This document shows positions 1 to 7,386 of a DNA stretch of 18,197 bases, in pieces (within the stretch, counting starts at the first letter, position 1; every line of letters starts with the position of its first letter). The translations under genes and the position numbers were made by a program. The DNA comes from Acidobacteriota bacterium (GTDB lineage: Bacteria; Acidobacteriota; HRBIN11), in NCBI GenBank assembly GCA_030550225.1, contig JAUQPV010000025.1, positions 1 to 18,197 of the forward strand. The letters are read 5' to 3'. Below the pieces are notes generated by a model. That model saw only the letters and a list, made by a program, of their open reading frames with translations, had not been told where the DNA came from and did no database searches.

Positions 1-144
1 AAAGTAGGGCCGTCCCCACCGTTGTACGTGCCAGATCAGACCATAGACCGTCTCAGGGTCGAGAAACGGAGCTCTCAAGACCTGACCTGTAGGATAGCAT
101 AGCCCTTCGGCCCGAGAGAATGGTGTCAGAACAACCTTTTCCAT
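1..144 (-). CDS. 5' end of an unrecognised gene, cut by the window edge
   Basis: Reading leftward from an ATG at 144, 48 codons stay open to the window edge, starting MEKVVLTPFSRAEG and reaching WHVQRWGRPYF. The frame is well mixed in residue types and has no low-complexity stretch. A GGGGCGG stretch lies just before the ATG and could be a weak ribosome binding site. Codons are less GC-rich at the third position than in the other genes here, which lowers confidence. It would be divergent from acpP, with 362 bases between the starts. I do not recognise the family, and 48 residues are too few to assign a function. It could be a chance open frame; the sequence left of the window would settle this. 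Confidence 0.4.
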   Translation of the reverse strand, partial: MEKVVLTPFSRAEGLCYPTGQVLRAPFLDPETVYGLIWHVQRWGRPYF

Positions 145-222
145 CGTCCGCCCCGAAGGTTCGGAAAGGCTGAATCCATACGGGTTTCCACGGGCCGAAC
201 GGCTATGATAGGAAGGATAGGG

Positions 223-407
223 GATGCAGGGTGCAGGATACAAGAGGGATTGCGAATTGCGGGATCAAGATGGCTCATTGGGGACGGCTGATGGGGTGTC
301 AGCTCCGCCCCCGATGCGGCATGAGCCCAAACGATACAGGCCGGGCCTCCTCCGGAGCCTTTTCCAACTACCCGATGCGCAATTCGCAATCCGCAATCTG
401 CAATTCC
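223..407. repeat. Intergenic inverted-word element A (upstream of acpP)
   Basis: Two arms made of reiterated GCAAT/TGCGAATT words face each other around a core of about 115 bases. GGATTGCGAATTGCG at 247-261 is the exact reverse complement of 378-392. The core has a small hairpin, GCTGA 287-291 with TCAGC 299-303. The right arm also shares the 15-mer TTCGCAATCCGCAAT (383-397) exactly and in the same orientation with 15199-15213, upstream of the speD-speE gene. It occupies most of the gap between the divergent gene at 144 and the acpP promoter. No open frame in it looks like a protein. Confidence 0.6.
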
Positions 408-439
408 CCGACCCCGGCCCCCGGACCTACCTCGGACGT

Positions 440-468
440 TTGCATTTTCCCGACCTGTCGTCTAAGAT
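440..468 (+). promoter_or_regulatory. Candidate sigma-70 promoter of acpP-fabF
   Basis: TTGCAT at 440-445 and TAAGAT at 463-468 are separated by 17 bases, matching the sigma-70 layout at 3 of 6 and 4 of 6 positions. The predicted start of transcription would be near 475, about 30 bases before the acpP ATG. It lies just right of repeat element A. The match is moderate and rests on position as much as on sequence. Confidence 0.4.
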
Positions 469-506
469 GAGGCCCCATCGAGTCCAATGGCGACAGGAGG
501 CGTCCT

Positions 507-767
507 ATGCAAGACCACCGGGAAATCGAGCAAAAAGTCGTTCAAATCATCGCTGAGCAGTTGGACAAGGACCCCACTCAGATTCGGATGGAGTCTCGGT
601 TTATCGAGGACCTGGGCGCGGACTCGCTGGACGTCATGCAGATCGTGATGAACCTGGAAGAGGCCTTCGGGATTCAGATTTCCGAGGAGGACACGGAAAA
701 GATTCGGACCGTGGGGGACGCAGTCCAGTTTATCGCTCAGTACATGTCCCGGTCGGCCTCGGCGTGA
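507..767 (+). CDS. acpP: Acyl carrier protein
   Basis: An 86-residue acidic protein that carries the growing acyl chain on a phosphopantetheine arm in type II fatty-acid synthesis in the cytoplasm. The attachment motif GADSLD is visible with the modified serine at residue 40, followed by the usual helix-II region (VMQIVMNLEEAFGIQI) and the SEEDTEKI segment. Length is normal for AcpP (about 77-85), with a few extra residues (SRSASA) at the end. The start is fixed by AGGAGG at 495-500, six bases before the ATG. fabF follows 30 bases after the stop and is probably cotranscribed, a very common pairing. Family assignment is secure. Confidence 0.97.
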   Translation: MQDHREIEQKVVQIIAEQLDKDPTQIRMESRFIEDLGADSLDVMQIVMNLEEAFGIQISEEDTEKIRTVGDAVQFIAQYMSRSASA

Positions 768-797
768 GGCCGGCGGGTTCGTCTGAAGGAGACCCCG

Positions 798-2042
798 ATG
801 ACACGTCGAGTCGTCGTCACCGGTATCGGGATGGTGACGCCCCTCCATCCGACGACGGAGGGGAGCTGGGAGGCCCTGGTCGCCGGTCAGAGCGGCGTCG
901 GCTATGTGACGCGATACGAACTGGGAGAGGACTTTCCGGTCCGTATCGCCGCCGAGGTCAAGGGCTTCGATCCCCTGCTGTACATCGATAAGAAAGACTT
1001 GCGGAAGATGGACCTCTTCATCCAGTACGCCGTGGCAGCCACCGAGCAGGCCCTCGAGATGGCCCGCTACCGGGTCCGACCCGAGGAGGCGGACCGGGTC
1101 GCCGTCATCGTCGGCTCCGGTATCGGTGGGTTTCCCATGATCGAGGAGATGCACAAGACCCTCTTAGAGAAAGGACCCCGGCGGATCTGGCCGGCCTTTA
1201 TCCCGGCCGTCATCGTGAACATGGCCGCCGGCGTCATCTCGATCCGGACCGGGGCCAAGGGGCCTAACGTGGCTCCCTGTACGGCCTGTTCGACAGGCGC
1301 CCATGCCATCGGGGATGCCTTCAAGCTGATCCAGCGGGGTGCCGCCGACGTGGCCATCGCCGGTGGATCCGAGGCGGCCATCACGCCCCTGGCCATCGCT
1401 GGCTTTGCCGCCATGCATGCCCTGTCGACCCGGAACGACGCCCCGGAGAAGGCCAGCCGCCCCTTCGACGCTCAACGGGACGGCTTCGTGATGGGGGAGG
1501 GTGCCGGGATTCTCATCCTGGAATCCTTGGAACACGCTCTCGACCGGGGGGCCGACATCCTGTGCGAGCTCGTCGGCTACGGGTTGAATAGTGACGCCTA
1601 CCACATCACGGCTCCCTGCGCCGACGGAGACGGGGCCATTCGGGTCATGCGGATGGCCCTCCAAGACGCCCGGATGGCTCCCGAAGAGGTCGACTACATC
1701 AACGCCCACGGGACGTCTACGCCCTTGAACGACAAGATCGAGACCCTGGCCATCAAGGCCGTCTTTGGGGACCACGCCTGGAAGCTGGCCATCAGCTCGA
1801 CCAAGTCCATGATGGGTCACCTCTTGGGCGCCGCCGGCGGCGTCGAGGCGGCCGTCTGCGTGCTGGCGATCTGCCACGGCGTCATCCCACCGACGATCAA
1901 CTACGAATATCCGGACCCCGAGTGCGACCTGGACTACGTCCCCAATCAAGCCCGTCGCCGAGACGTCCGGGTCGCTATGACGAACTCCTTTGGGTTCGGA
2001 GGCACCAACGCCTGCCTGATCTTTAAGCGATACGAAGACTAA
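798..2042 (+). CDS. fabF: Beta-ketoacyl-ACP synthase II
   Basis: 414 residues, the normal FabF length. The enzyme condenses malonyl-ACP with an acyl-ACP, the elongation step of fatty-acid synthesis, and its partner ACP is encoded just upstream. The thiolase-fold active site is complete: nucleophile Cys164 in CTACSTG, His304 in NAHGTSTPLND, Lys336 and His341 in KSMMGHLLGAAGG, and the GFGGTN loop at 399-404. AAGGAGA at 786-791 sets the ATG. The intact Cys-His-His triad separates it from FabH-type (Cys-His-Asn) enzymes and from chain-length-factor homologues that lack the cysteine. FabB versus FabF cannot be proved by eye, but length and the acpP neighbour favour FabF. A terminator is not obvious after the stop. 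Confidence 0.95.
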   Translation: MTRRVVVTGIGMVTPLHPTTEGSWEALVAGQSGVGYVTRYELGEDFPVRIAAEVKGFDPLLYIDKKDLRKMDLFIQYAVAATEQALEMARYRVRPEEADRVAVIVGSGIGGFPMIEEMHKTLLEKGPRRIWPAFIPAVIVNMAAGVISIRTGAKGPNVAPCTACSTGAHAIGDAFKLIQRGAADVAIAGGSEAAITPLAIAGFAAMHALSTRNDAPEKASRPFDAQRDGFVMGEGAGILILESLEHALDRGADILCELVGYGLNSDAYHITAPCADGDGAIRVMRMALQDARMAPEEVDYINAHGTSTPLNDKIETLAIKAVFGDHAWKLAISSTKSMMGHLLGAAGGVEAAVCVLAICHGVIPPTINYEYPDPECDLDYVPNQARRRDVRVAMTNSFGFGGTNACLIFKRYED

Positions 2043-2080
2043 CCGGCCCTTCCCGATTCCCGCCGCATCCCCCCCGGCTT

Positions 2081-2110
2081 TTGACAGTCAGAGGGTCGTC
2101 TCAGTAGAAT
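2081..2110 (+). promoter_or_regulatory. Strong candidate sigma-70 promoter for mltD
   Basis: A perfect TTGACA at 2081-2086 is followed 18 bases later by TAGAAT at 2105-2110 (5 of 6). Transcription would begin near 2117, leaving an untranslated leader of about 180 bases before the mltD ATG at 2300. This is among the best promoter matches in the window. Confidence 0.65.
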
Positions 2111-2179
2111 AGAGCCGTTTTTCAGGGGGCCGGGCTTGGGTCACGCGCTACGTCTTTCCGGCTGAATCTATGCAGTCTT

Positions 2180-2249
2180 CGTGATGGCAGGATGAGCCAC
2201 CGTCTTGGGCCGGTCGGAGAGCGCAGGCTACCGGCCTGACTTCATCACG
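2180..2249 (+). promoter_or_regulatory. Foldable 5' leader of mltD, possible cis-regulatory RNA
   Basis: Within the long predicted leader, CGTGATG (2180-2186) pairs with CATCACG (2243-2249), closing a domain. Inside it GGCCGGT (2208-2214) pairs with ACCGGCC (2230-2236), and a short GGC/GCC hairpin can form between 2186 and 2198. This gives a closed, branched fold of about 70 bases. I compared it mentally with cyclic-di-GMP, cyclic-di-AMP, cobalamin and SRP RNA motifs and saw no match. It may be an unknown riboswitch or protein-binding leader, or chance pairing in GC-rich DNA. Confidence 0.35.
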
Positions 2250-2299
2250 TCGTCCGGGTTTCGCCGAGACTCGTCCCTTAGGTCCGTGGGGGCGGAGAG

Positions 2300-4144
2300 A
2301 TGGGAGGACCCAGGTCGCATCACTGGGTATGGGTATGGGGTACTTTCCTCCTGGGGTGGGGTCTCGCCGGGTGCGGCGTCCATCGACCGCCGGCGTCCAA
2401 GCCTCCGGCGAGTCCGACCGTCTCGTCCCGTTCGACGCCGGCTCCGAATCCAGGGCAGGGCGACGTCTTGCGAGAAGCCCAGCAGCGCTTTCAAGAAGCC
2501 CGGCAGGCCGTCCAGGATGAGCGTTACGACCAAGCCAAACTGGCCTTCGACGAGGCGGCCGTCCTTCTCCTCCAGGTCCCGCCCGACTCGCCCCTGTATG
2601 CCCAGGCGCAAGCCTTGCTGGAAGAGATCATGCGCATGACCGTCGAACTCGAACAGGGCCTGCAGGCGCAGGGGATCGCCCTGGGCGAATCTTACGAACC
2701 GGCCATCATCGACCAAGTCAAGGACATCCATGTCTTCGTCTCGAAGGAAGAGGTCGACGTCGTCCGGACGTGGCTCGGCCAGACGGCCGTCCAATTCGAC
2801 CTACCCCTTCGACTGGACGCTGTGGCCGTCCAGGCCGTGACCGAGATGATCAAGGCCTTCCAGACGGTGCGGCGGTCAGAGTTCGAGCGGGGCCTTCAAC
2901 GGATGCCTCTCCTGCTGGAATTTTACCGACAACAGTTTGCCCAAGCCGGCCTTCCCCAGGACTTGGCCTATCTGGCCCTGATCGAAAGCGGGTTCAACCC
3001 CTTCGCTCGCTCTCGGGCCGGTGCGAAGGGCGTCTGGCAATTCATCGAGGGCACGGCTCGGCGGTATGGACTCCGGGTCAACTGGTGGCTGGACGAGCGT
3101 TCGGACATCGTCCGGAGTGGGGAGGCGGCCATCGCTTACTTGAAGGACCTGTACGAGATGTTTGGGGACTGGTGGCTGGCCCTGGCGGCTTACAACGTGG
3201 GGGAGCGCCGCGTCGCCTGGGCCGTCGAGCGGGCGGGCGTCCAGGACTTCTGGGTCATTCGCCGGATGGGCCTGATTCCGGCCGAGACACGAAACTACGT
3301 GCCGGCTTTCATCGCCGCCCTGATCATCGCAAAGCACCCGGAGCGTTTCGGCTTTGAAGTCCCCTCGGCCCCGCCCCTGGCCTGGGAAGAGGTCCCAGCC
3401 CGGGGCGGGGTCCGTCTGGCCACGGTCGCCCAAGCGGCGGGGATTCCTTATGATCCCCTGCGGTTTTTGAACGCCAGCCTGCGTCGGGAGTACATCCCAG
3501 CCGGTGTCACCCATGTCTTGCGAGTCCCAAAGGACGTCGGCGCCCGACTGGTCCAAGTCCTGGAGCGGATCCCTCGGACAACCCTCGAGAATGTCCTCGT
3601 CTATCGGGTCCGGCGGCGCGATACCCTCCATCGGGTCGCCCGACGCTTTGGGGTCTCGGTCGAGCAACTGGCCGAGTGGAACGGACTTTCGGTGACCGAT
3701 GTCCGCCTGCGGCCAGGTCAGGTTCTTCGGATTCCACGGGGTCCCGATAGACCCGACGCTCGGGGTCAGCCCCTGGCCTTCAGGACGTCGACGACGTATC
3801 GGGTCCGACCCGGTGACACGCTGTACCGCATTGCCCAGCGGCTGGGCGTGTCGGTCGAAGTCCTCCGCAGGATGAATCCAGGCGTGTCGCCCCACCGTCT
3901 GAGTGTCGGTCAGGTCCTGCGGGTCCCGGCCTCTTCGGCGACCCTGGGGTCCGAGGGGACCGACGGGTCGGTCGTTCACCGGGTTCGGCGTGGAGAGACG
4001 CTCTTTCGGATCGCCCGCCTCTATGGGGTCCCCCTGGAACGACTCCTGGAGTATAATGGTCTGTCGGCTGATGCCCCAATTCGACCAGGGGACGTCCTGA
4101 AAATCCCCCCCAAGGAGGGCTACGATGCAAATTCGGGAACGTGA
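2300..4144 (+). CDS. mltD: Membrane-bound lytic murein transglycosylase D, lipoprotein with three LysM repeats
   Basis: 614 residues. It cleaves the MurNAc-GlcNAc bond of peptidoglycan with formation of 1,6-anhydro ends, at the periplasmic face of the outer membrane. The N terminus has a hydrophobic segment (10-24) ending in the lipobox LAGC, with lipidated Cys25. A Pro/Ser-rich linker and a helical, TPR-like stretch (55-125) follow. The SLT domain spans about 205-350, with catalytic Glu229 in ALIESGFNP, then GAKGVWQF and the AAYNVGERRV motif. LysM domains lie at about 434-478, 499-542 and 559-602. The lipobox and the GGAG-containing stretch before 2300 support this start. The last 20 bases overlap the STAS gene, so the two are translationally coupled. 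MltD of enterobacteria usually has fewer LysM units. Confidence 0.93.
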   Translation: MGGPRSHHWVWVWGTFLLGWGLAGCGVHRPPASKPPASPTVSSRSTPAPNPGQGDVLREAQQRFQEARQAVQDERYDQAKLAFDEAAVLLLQVPPDSPLYAQAQALLEEIMRMTVELEQGLQAQGIALGESYEPAIIDQVKDIHVFVSKEEVDVVRTWLGQTAVQFDLPLRLDAVAVQAVTEMIKAFQTVRRSEFERGLQRMPLLLEFYRQQFAQAGLPQDLAYLALIESGFNPFARSRAGAKGVWQFIEGTARRYGLRVNWWLDERSDIVRSGEAAIAYLKDLYEMFGDWWLALAAYNVGERRVAWAVERAGVQDFWVIRRMGLIPAETRNYVPAFIAALIIAKHPERFGFEVPSAPPLAWEEVPARGGVRLATVAQAAGIPYDPLRFLNASLRREYIPAGVTHVLRVPKDVGARLVQVLERIPRTTLENVLVYRVRRRDTLHRVARRFGVSVEQLAEWNGLSVTDVRLRPGQVLRIPRGPDRPDARGQPLAFRTSTTYRVRPGDTLYRIAQRLGVSVEVLRRMNPGVSPHRLSVGQVLRVPASSATLGSEGTDGSVVHRVRRGETLFRIARLYGVPLERLLEYNGLSADAPIRPGDVLKIPPKEGYDANSGT

Positions 4145-4466
4145 GTTCGGAGACGTGACGGTCTTGGACGTCTCCGGCAAGATCACGATCGGCGAGGGTG
4201 ATGTCCAACTGCGGAACAAAATCCACGAACTCTTCGAGCGGGGTCGGCGGAAGATCCTCCTGAACTTGGGGGAGGTATCTTACATGGACAGTGCCGGGAT
4301 TGGCGAGCTGGTCGCCGCCTACACGGCGGCCCGCAATCGGGGCTGTGATCTGAAGCTCCTGAATCTGACCAAGAAGGTTCAAGACCTCCTGACCATCACG
4401 CACCTGATGACGGTCTTCGAGGTTTATAAAGACGAAGCCGAGGCTCTGAAGAGCTTCTCCCGGTAG
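4125..4466 (+). CDS. STAS-domain anti-sigma factor antagonist (SpoIIAA/RsbV type)
   Basis: 113 residues forming one STAS domain: beta-strand start MQIREREFGDVTVLDVSGKI, then the core switch motif MDSAGIGEL with phosphorylatable Ser56, and the C-terminal helix. Proteins of this family bind an anti-sigma kinase when unphosphorylated and release its sigma factor. No RsbW/SpoIIAB-type kinase or sigma factor is in the window, so the partner is elsewhere; some family members act on other switches. The start is decided by AAGGAGG at 4112-4118, seven bases upstream. The gene begins inside the end of mltD and ends 7 bases before the next possible start, so all three are probably one transcript. Confidence 0.9.
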   Translation: MQIREREFGDVTVLDVSGKITIGEGDVQLRNKIHELFERGRRKILLNLGEVSYMDSAGIGELVAAYTAARNRGCDLKLLNLTKKVQDLLTITHLMTVFEVYKDEAEALKSFSR

Positions 4467-4473
4467 TCTGCCC

Positions 4474-5880
4474 GTGGGGGGCCGGGCCTGGGTGTCGGAT
4501 GAAACCGTGGTAGGTGGGGATGGACCTATCGTCGGACGAACCGTGACGACAGACTGGCATGCATGGCTTCAACAGCGGGCCGAAGTCGCCCGAGAGTGGT
4601 CTCACGCCTTCTGTATGTGGTTCCGCGCCAGTCTGGCTTATTTCGTCCTCCACTATCACCCCAACCGGGAAGACGCCTCGACGCCCCTGAACCTCAAGAA
4701 TTTCGTCCCCGAGGTCCAGGTCTTTGCCCACGGGATGGCGGCCCTCCTTCAATCGACCGCCCATTTGGTCTCCGTCGAGTCGGTCGAACGCTATCAATTC
4801 CGGGAGTACCTCCGGAGCCTCTTGCAGGACGAGGCCGGTTGGTTTTTACTCCAGCCCTGGCCGACGGTCAGCCAGACGCCGGACGAGCAGATGCTTCAGT
4901 TCATGGATACTGTCGGCCAATTTCGCACGTTGGCCTTTCACATGGGGCAAGCCCCCTGGGTCGCCTATCCGGCCTTCGTCGTCATGGGTCGGATTTTCCG
5001 TCAACACGTGCTGAACACGCCGATTGCGGCCTGGCTGGTTCAGCGGTCCCTGATTCCCGGCGTCGACGAGATCCCCCATGCGGAGGTCCGCTACCTGTGC
5101 CGGTATCAACTGCCGCCCGCCGTCCGGCCGGTCGTCGCTTGGGTCGTGGCCAAGCTGTATCAGTGGCTGGCTTACCTGGAGATGTTCCCGCCTCTATCCG
5201 AGGACATCGGTATCCTTCGGCGGAATTACATGGTTTTCATCCTCTTGAATGCGGAGGTCCAGCGGCTCAAACGGCGGTGGGACCGCTTCCTGGTCCAGGT
5301 TCATCCGTGGCCGTCGAATTGGGTCGAAGCCCTGGAGGGCACGCTTTTCGCCCTCCAGATGGAGATGAAGAAGGTCATCCACCGGGAGATGCTGGGGTTC
5401 TTAGAGGTCCAACGGTCGGCCGGCCTCTACATGCGCCTGGAAAACAGCCAGGGCATCCTGCGAAATGCCTTCCAGCAGGCCATCCTGTCCCTCCTCCAGA
5501 TGGCCGACCCCTCCCTCTCGGGGACCGTCCTGTTTCCCAACTATCGGACGAAGTTGGAACAGTCGCTCCGCCTGCGGGAGGACCTCTGGTCCCTCCGTCA
5601 GCTCGTGCGGGACATCTGGCGGAACCACGCCTGGGACCGGTGGAACGAGCTCGTCTCGGAGTTCCGTCGGTTCCGTAACACGACGATGCATTTCTTGATG
5701 TACCGGGACTGGACTCACTTTGATGAGTTCTACCGGCAGGTCCAGCGGGTCCGCACGCCCGCCGCCCGGACGGCCTTACTCGACCAGTTGAATGCCTTCC
5801 TGGGCGCTCTCCTGAAAGAGATTAATAAACGAGACGTCTTACAGGGCTACCCCTTCCCCTACAGGATCGAGGACGAGTGA
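4474..5880 (+). CDS. Large all-helical protein of unknown function
   Basis: 468 residues from a GTG at 4474; I do not recognise the family. The first 23 residues are Gly/Val-rich and unlike the rest, so an in-frame GTG at 4543 (445 residues, MTTDWHAWLQQRAEV) may be the true start. No start has a strong ribosome binding site. The remainder reads as long amphipathic helices very rich in Trp, Phe, Arg and Gln, with no signal peptide and no clear membrane segment, although VVAWVVAKLYQWLAYL is fairly hydrophobic. No nucleotide-binding or metal motif stands out. It directly follows the STAS gene and is likely cotranscribed, so it may be an effector or partner of that switch; this is inference from position only. 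Confidence 0.8.
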   Translation: MGGRAWVSDETVVGGDGPIVGRTVTTDWHAWLQQRAEVAREWSHAFCMWFRASLAYFVLHYHPNREDASTPLNLKNFVPEVQVFAHGMAALLQSTAHLVSVESVERYQFREYLRSLLQDEAGWFLLQPWPTVSQTPDEQMLQFMDTVGQFRTLAFHMGQAPWVAYPAFVVMGRIFRQHVLNTPIAAWLVQRSLIPGVDEIPHAEVRYLCRYQLPPAVRPVVAWVVAKLYQWLAYLEMFPPLSEDIGILRRNYMVFILLNAEVQRLKRRWDRFLVQVHPWPSNWVEALEGTLFALQMEMKKVIHREMLGFLEVQRSAGLYMRLENSQGILRNAFQQAILSLLQMADPSLSGTVLFPNYRTKLEQSLRLREDLWSLRQLVRDIWRNHAWDRWNELVSEFRRFRNTTMHFLMYRDWTHFDEFYRQVQRVRTPAARTALLDQLNAFLGALLKEINKRDVLQGYPFPYRIEDE

Positions 5881-5890
5881 GGCTCTGAAA

Positions 5891-6166
5891 TCGGGCAGTA
5901 AGGCAGTAGGGCAATAAGGCAGTAAGGGTCGGGGGACCGATCGTCCGTCGTCGTACCAATGACGGCCCCCAGGTGGATAAATTCGAGATAGACAAACTGT
6001 CAGGACGGGGTCAGGCGAGAAGCGGTCGCTGAGACCGAATGCCGCCCTGTCATCAGGGCATCCTTTTCCATCGATAGGAACGCCGCTTCCACCCGCTTTC
6101 CGAATTCCCTTACTCCCTTACGGCCCTATTGCCTTATTGCCTTACTGTCTTACTGCCCTACCCCTG
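5891..6166. repeat. Intergenic inverted-word element B (family B/D)
   Basis: Left arm 5891-5929 and right arm 6107-6165 are reiterations of GGCAGTAAGG / GGCAATAAGG in inverted orientation and can pair over about 40 bases. The core of about 175 bases starts with GGGGGACCGA (5931-5940), carries the hairpin GCCCTG-TCAT-CAGGGC (6044-6059) and ends with TTCCACCCGCTT just inside the right arm. The reverse complement of 13623-13875 aligns along its whole length. It fills the gap between convergent genes (stops at 5880 and 6158), so it may also act as a two-way transcription end, though there is no T-run. Confidence 0.75.
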
Positions 6167-7342
6167 GTATCGCACCGCCGTCTCGACGATGCGGGCCGTC
6201 TTTTCCAAGTAGGCGGCATAGCTGTAACGGGCCCGAAAGTACTCGACGGCCCGCCGAGCACGGCGCTCGACCTCGTCTGGATGGTCGAGGGCATACCGCA
6301 AGCCGGCCAGGAGCCCTTCGGCCGACGGCTCGACGAGGAGGGCGACCTCGTCGGTCAGGACCTGTGTGTGGGTCGGATGGCGAGTCGCCAGGATCGGCCG
6401 CCCGGCGGCAAGATAGCTGTAAATCTTCAGGGGCGTATTCGTCCCGGCCCGACGGGGTGACACCAAGAGGTCGGCGGCCTTCTGGAGAGCGGCGGCCTCC
6501 TGGGGACTCATCCGAGGTAAGAGCCGAACACAGTCCTCTAAATCCAAGGCTCGCAAACGATCGGCCCATTCCGCATACCGCTCGGGTTCGACACCCGCCA
6601 GGACCCATCGGACGGCCGAGCCGTCGGAGTCGGCCTTCCAACGGGCGATGGCTTCCAGGAGCATGTCCAGACCCTGATAGGGCTCGAAAGTCCCGATATA
6701 GGCGGCCAGATAGTAGCCGTCGGGATTCACGGCCTGGCGGACCCGGCGGACCTCATCGTCGGAGACTTGTTCGATGAATTCAGCGACGCCGACATTTTCG
6801 ATGACTTCATAGGGCAAGTCCGGTCGCAAGCGGCGGACGACATACGCCAGCTCATCGCAGATGGCGATGAGCGCACGGGTGTGTCGAATCGTCCATCGTT
6901 CGAATCCCCGCCAGACCCAGGCGGCGACTCGGGCCAGGGGGACCCTGAAGTTGTACATCTGCTGACTCAGCAGGGAGTGCATGTCGTACAGATGGGGCAG
7001 GCCATACCGTTTTTGCCACCATGCGCCGATGAGGGAGGCTTCCTCGTGGGTGTGGACGACGTCGTAGCGTTCGGACCGGAGGAGACGCCGGGCGGTTTGG
7101 TACAAGCTGAGGTCCAGCAAGATCTTGCGCAGGGACGGCCCGATGGGAACGCTTCGCACGCCGGGCGGTCGGGCACAGCGCACGATCCGCACGCCCGGCA
7201 GGGCGATGTCCTCCCCAAAGGGGTACGTGACGAGGTCGACCTGATGGCCCAGGTCGCTGAGGGCCTTCAGCCGATGGAGGACCGAAAGGGGCGTCCCCCG
7301 CGGTGTGAAGAACGGCTCCGGGGCCAACATCAGGATTCGCAT
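6158..7342 (-). CDS. GT4-family glycosyltransferase
   Basis: 394 residues with the two-Rossmann GT-B fold. It transfers a sugar from a nucleotide donor; donor and acceptor cannot be told. The N-terminal domain opens MRILMLAPEPFFTPRGTP, the glycine-containing acceptor-side loop, with the VVHTHEE strand at about 95-101. The C-terminal domain has IGTFEPYQG and the donor-site block TPLKIYSYLAAGRPILAT, the usual E-x7-E region in a variant form. The ATG at 7342 is preferred over an upstream in-frame start at 7411 because AGGGAGG lies just before it and homology-like sequence starts there. It is 44 bases downstream of the permease and last in the leftward gene set. A role in surface polysaccharide or glycolipid is likely; a link with metal uptake is not evident. 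Confidence 0.88.
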   Translation of the reverse strand: MRILMLAPEPFFTPRGTPLSVLHRLKALSDLGHQVDLVTYPFGEDIALPGVRIVRCARPPGVRSVPIGPSLRKILLDLSLYQTARRLLRSERYDVVHTHEEASLIGAWWQKRYGLPHLYDMHSLLSQQMYNFRVPLARVAAWVWRGFERWTIRHTRALIAICDELAYVVRRLRPDLPYEVIENVGVAEFIEQVSDDEVRRVRQAVNPDGYYLAAYIGTFEPYQGLDMLLEAIARWKADSDGSAVRWVLAGVEPERYAEWADRLRALDLEDCVRLLPRMSPQEAAALQKAADLLVSPRRAGTNTPLKIYSYLAAGRPILATRHPTHTQVLTDEVALLVEPSAEGLLAGLRYALDHPDEVERRARRAVEYFRARYSYAAYLEKTARIVETAVRYQG

Positions 7343-7386
7343 CGGCGCCTCCCTGGGACCCAGATTACCGAAAACCGTCGCCGCTG

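Noticed and set aside
1164..1949. 261-codon minus-strand frame inside fabF
   Set aside because: Shadow of fabF; composition is low-information Gly/Val/Asp and no ribosome binding site is seen.
2180..2249. Known riboswitch or SRP RNA in the mltD leader
   Set aside because: No cyclic-di-GMP, cyclic-di-AMP, cobalamin or SRP consensus core could be recognised; left as an unassigned structure.
3602..4105. Tandem DNA repeat at the end of mltD
   Set aside because: The periodicity is explained by three LysM domains in the protein.
2876..4219. 447-codon open frame on the minus strand across mltD
   Set aside because: It is antisense to a gene with intact lipobox, SLT and LysM motifs; GC-rich DNA keeps the opposite frame open. 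Its product has no domain and is rich in Gly, Pro and Asp.
5880..6166. Classical rho-independent terminator between convergent genes
   Set aside because: The inverted arms can pair, but there is no T-run after the stem in either direction; the region is better described as repeat element B.
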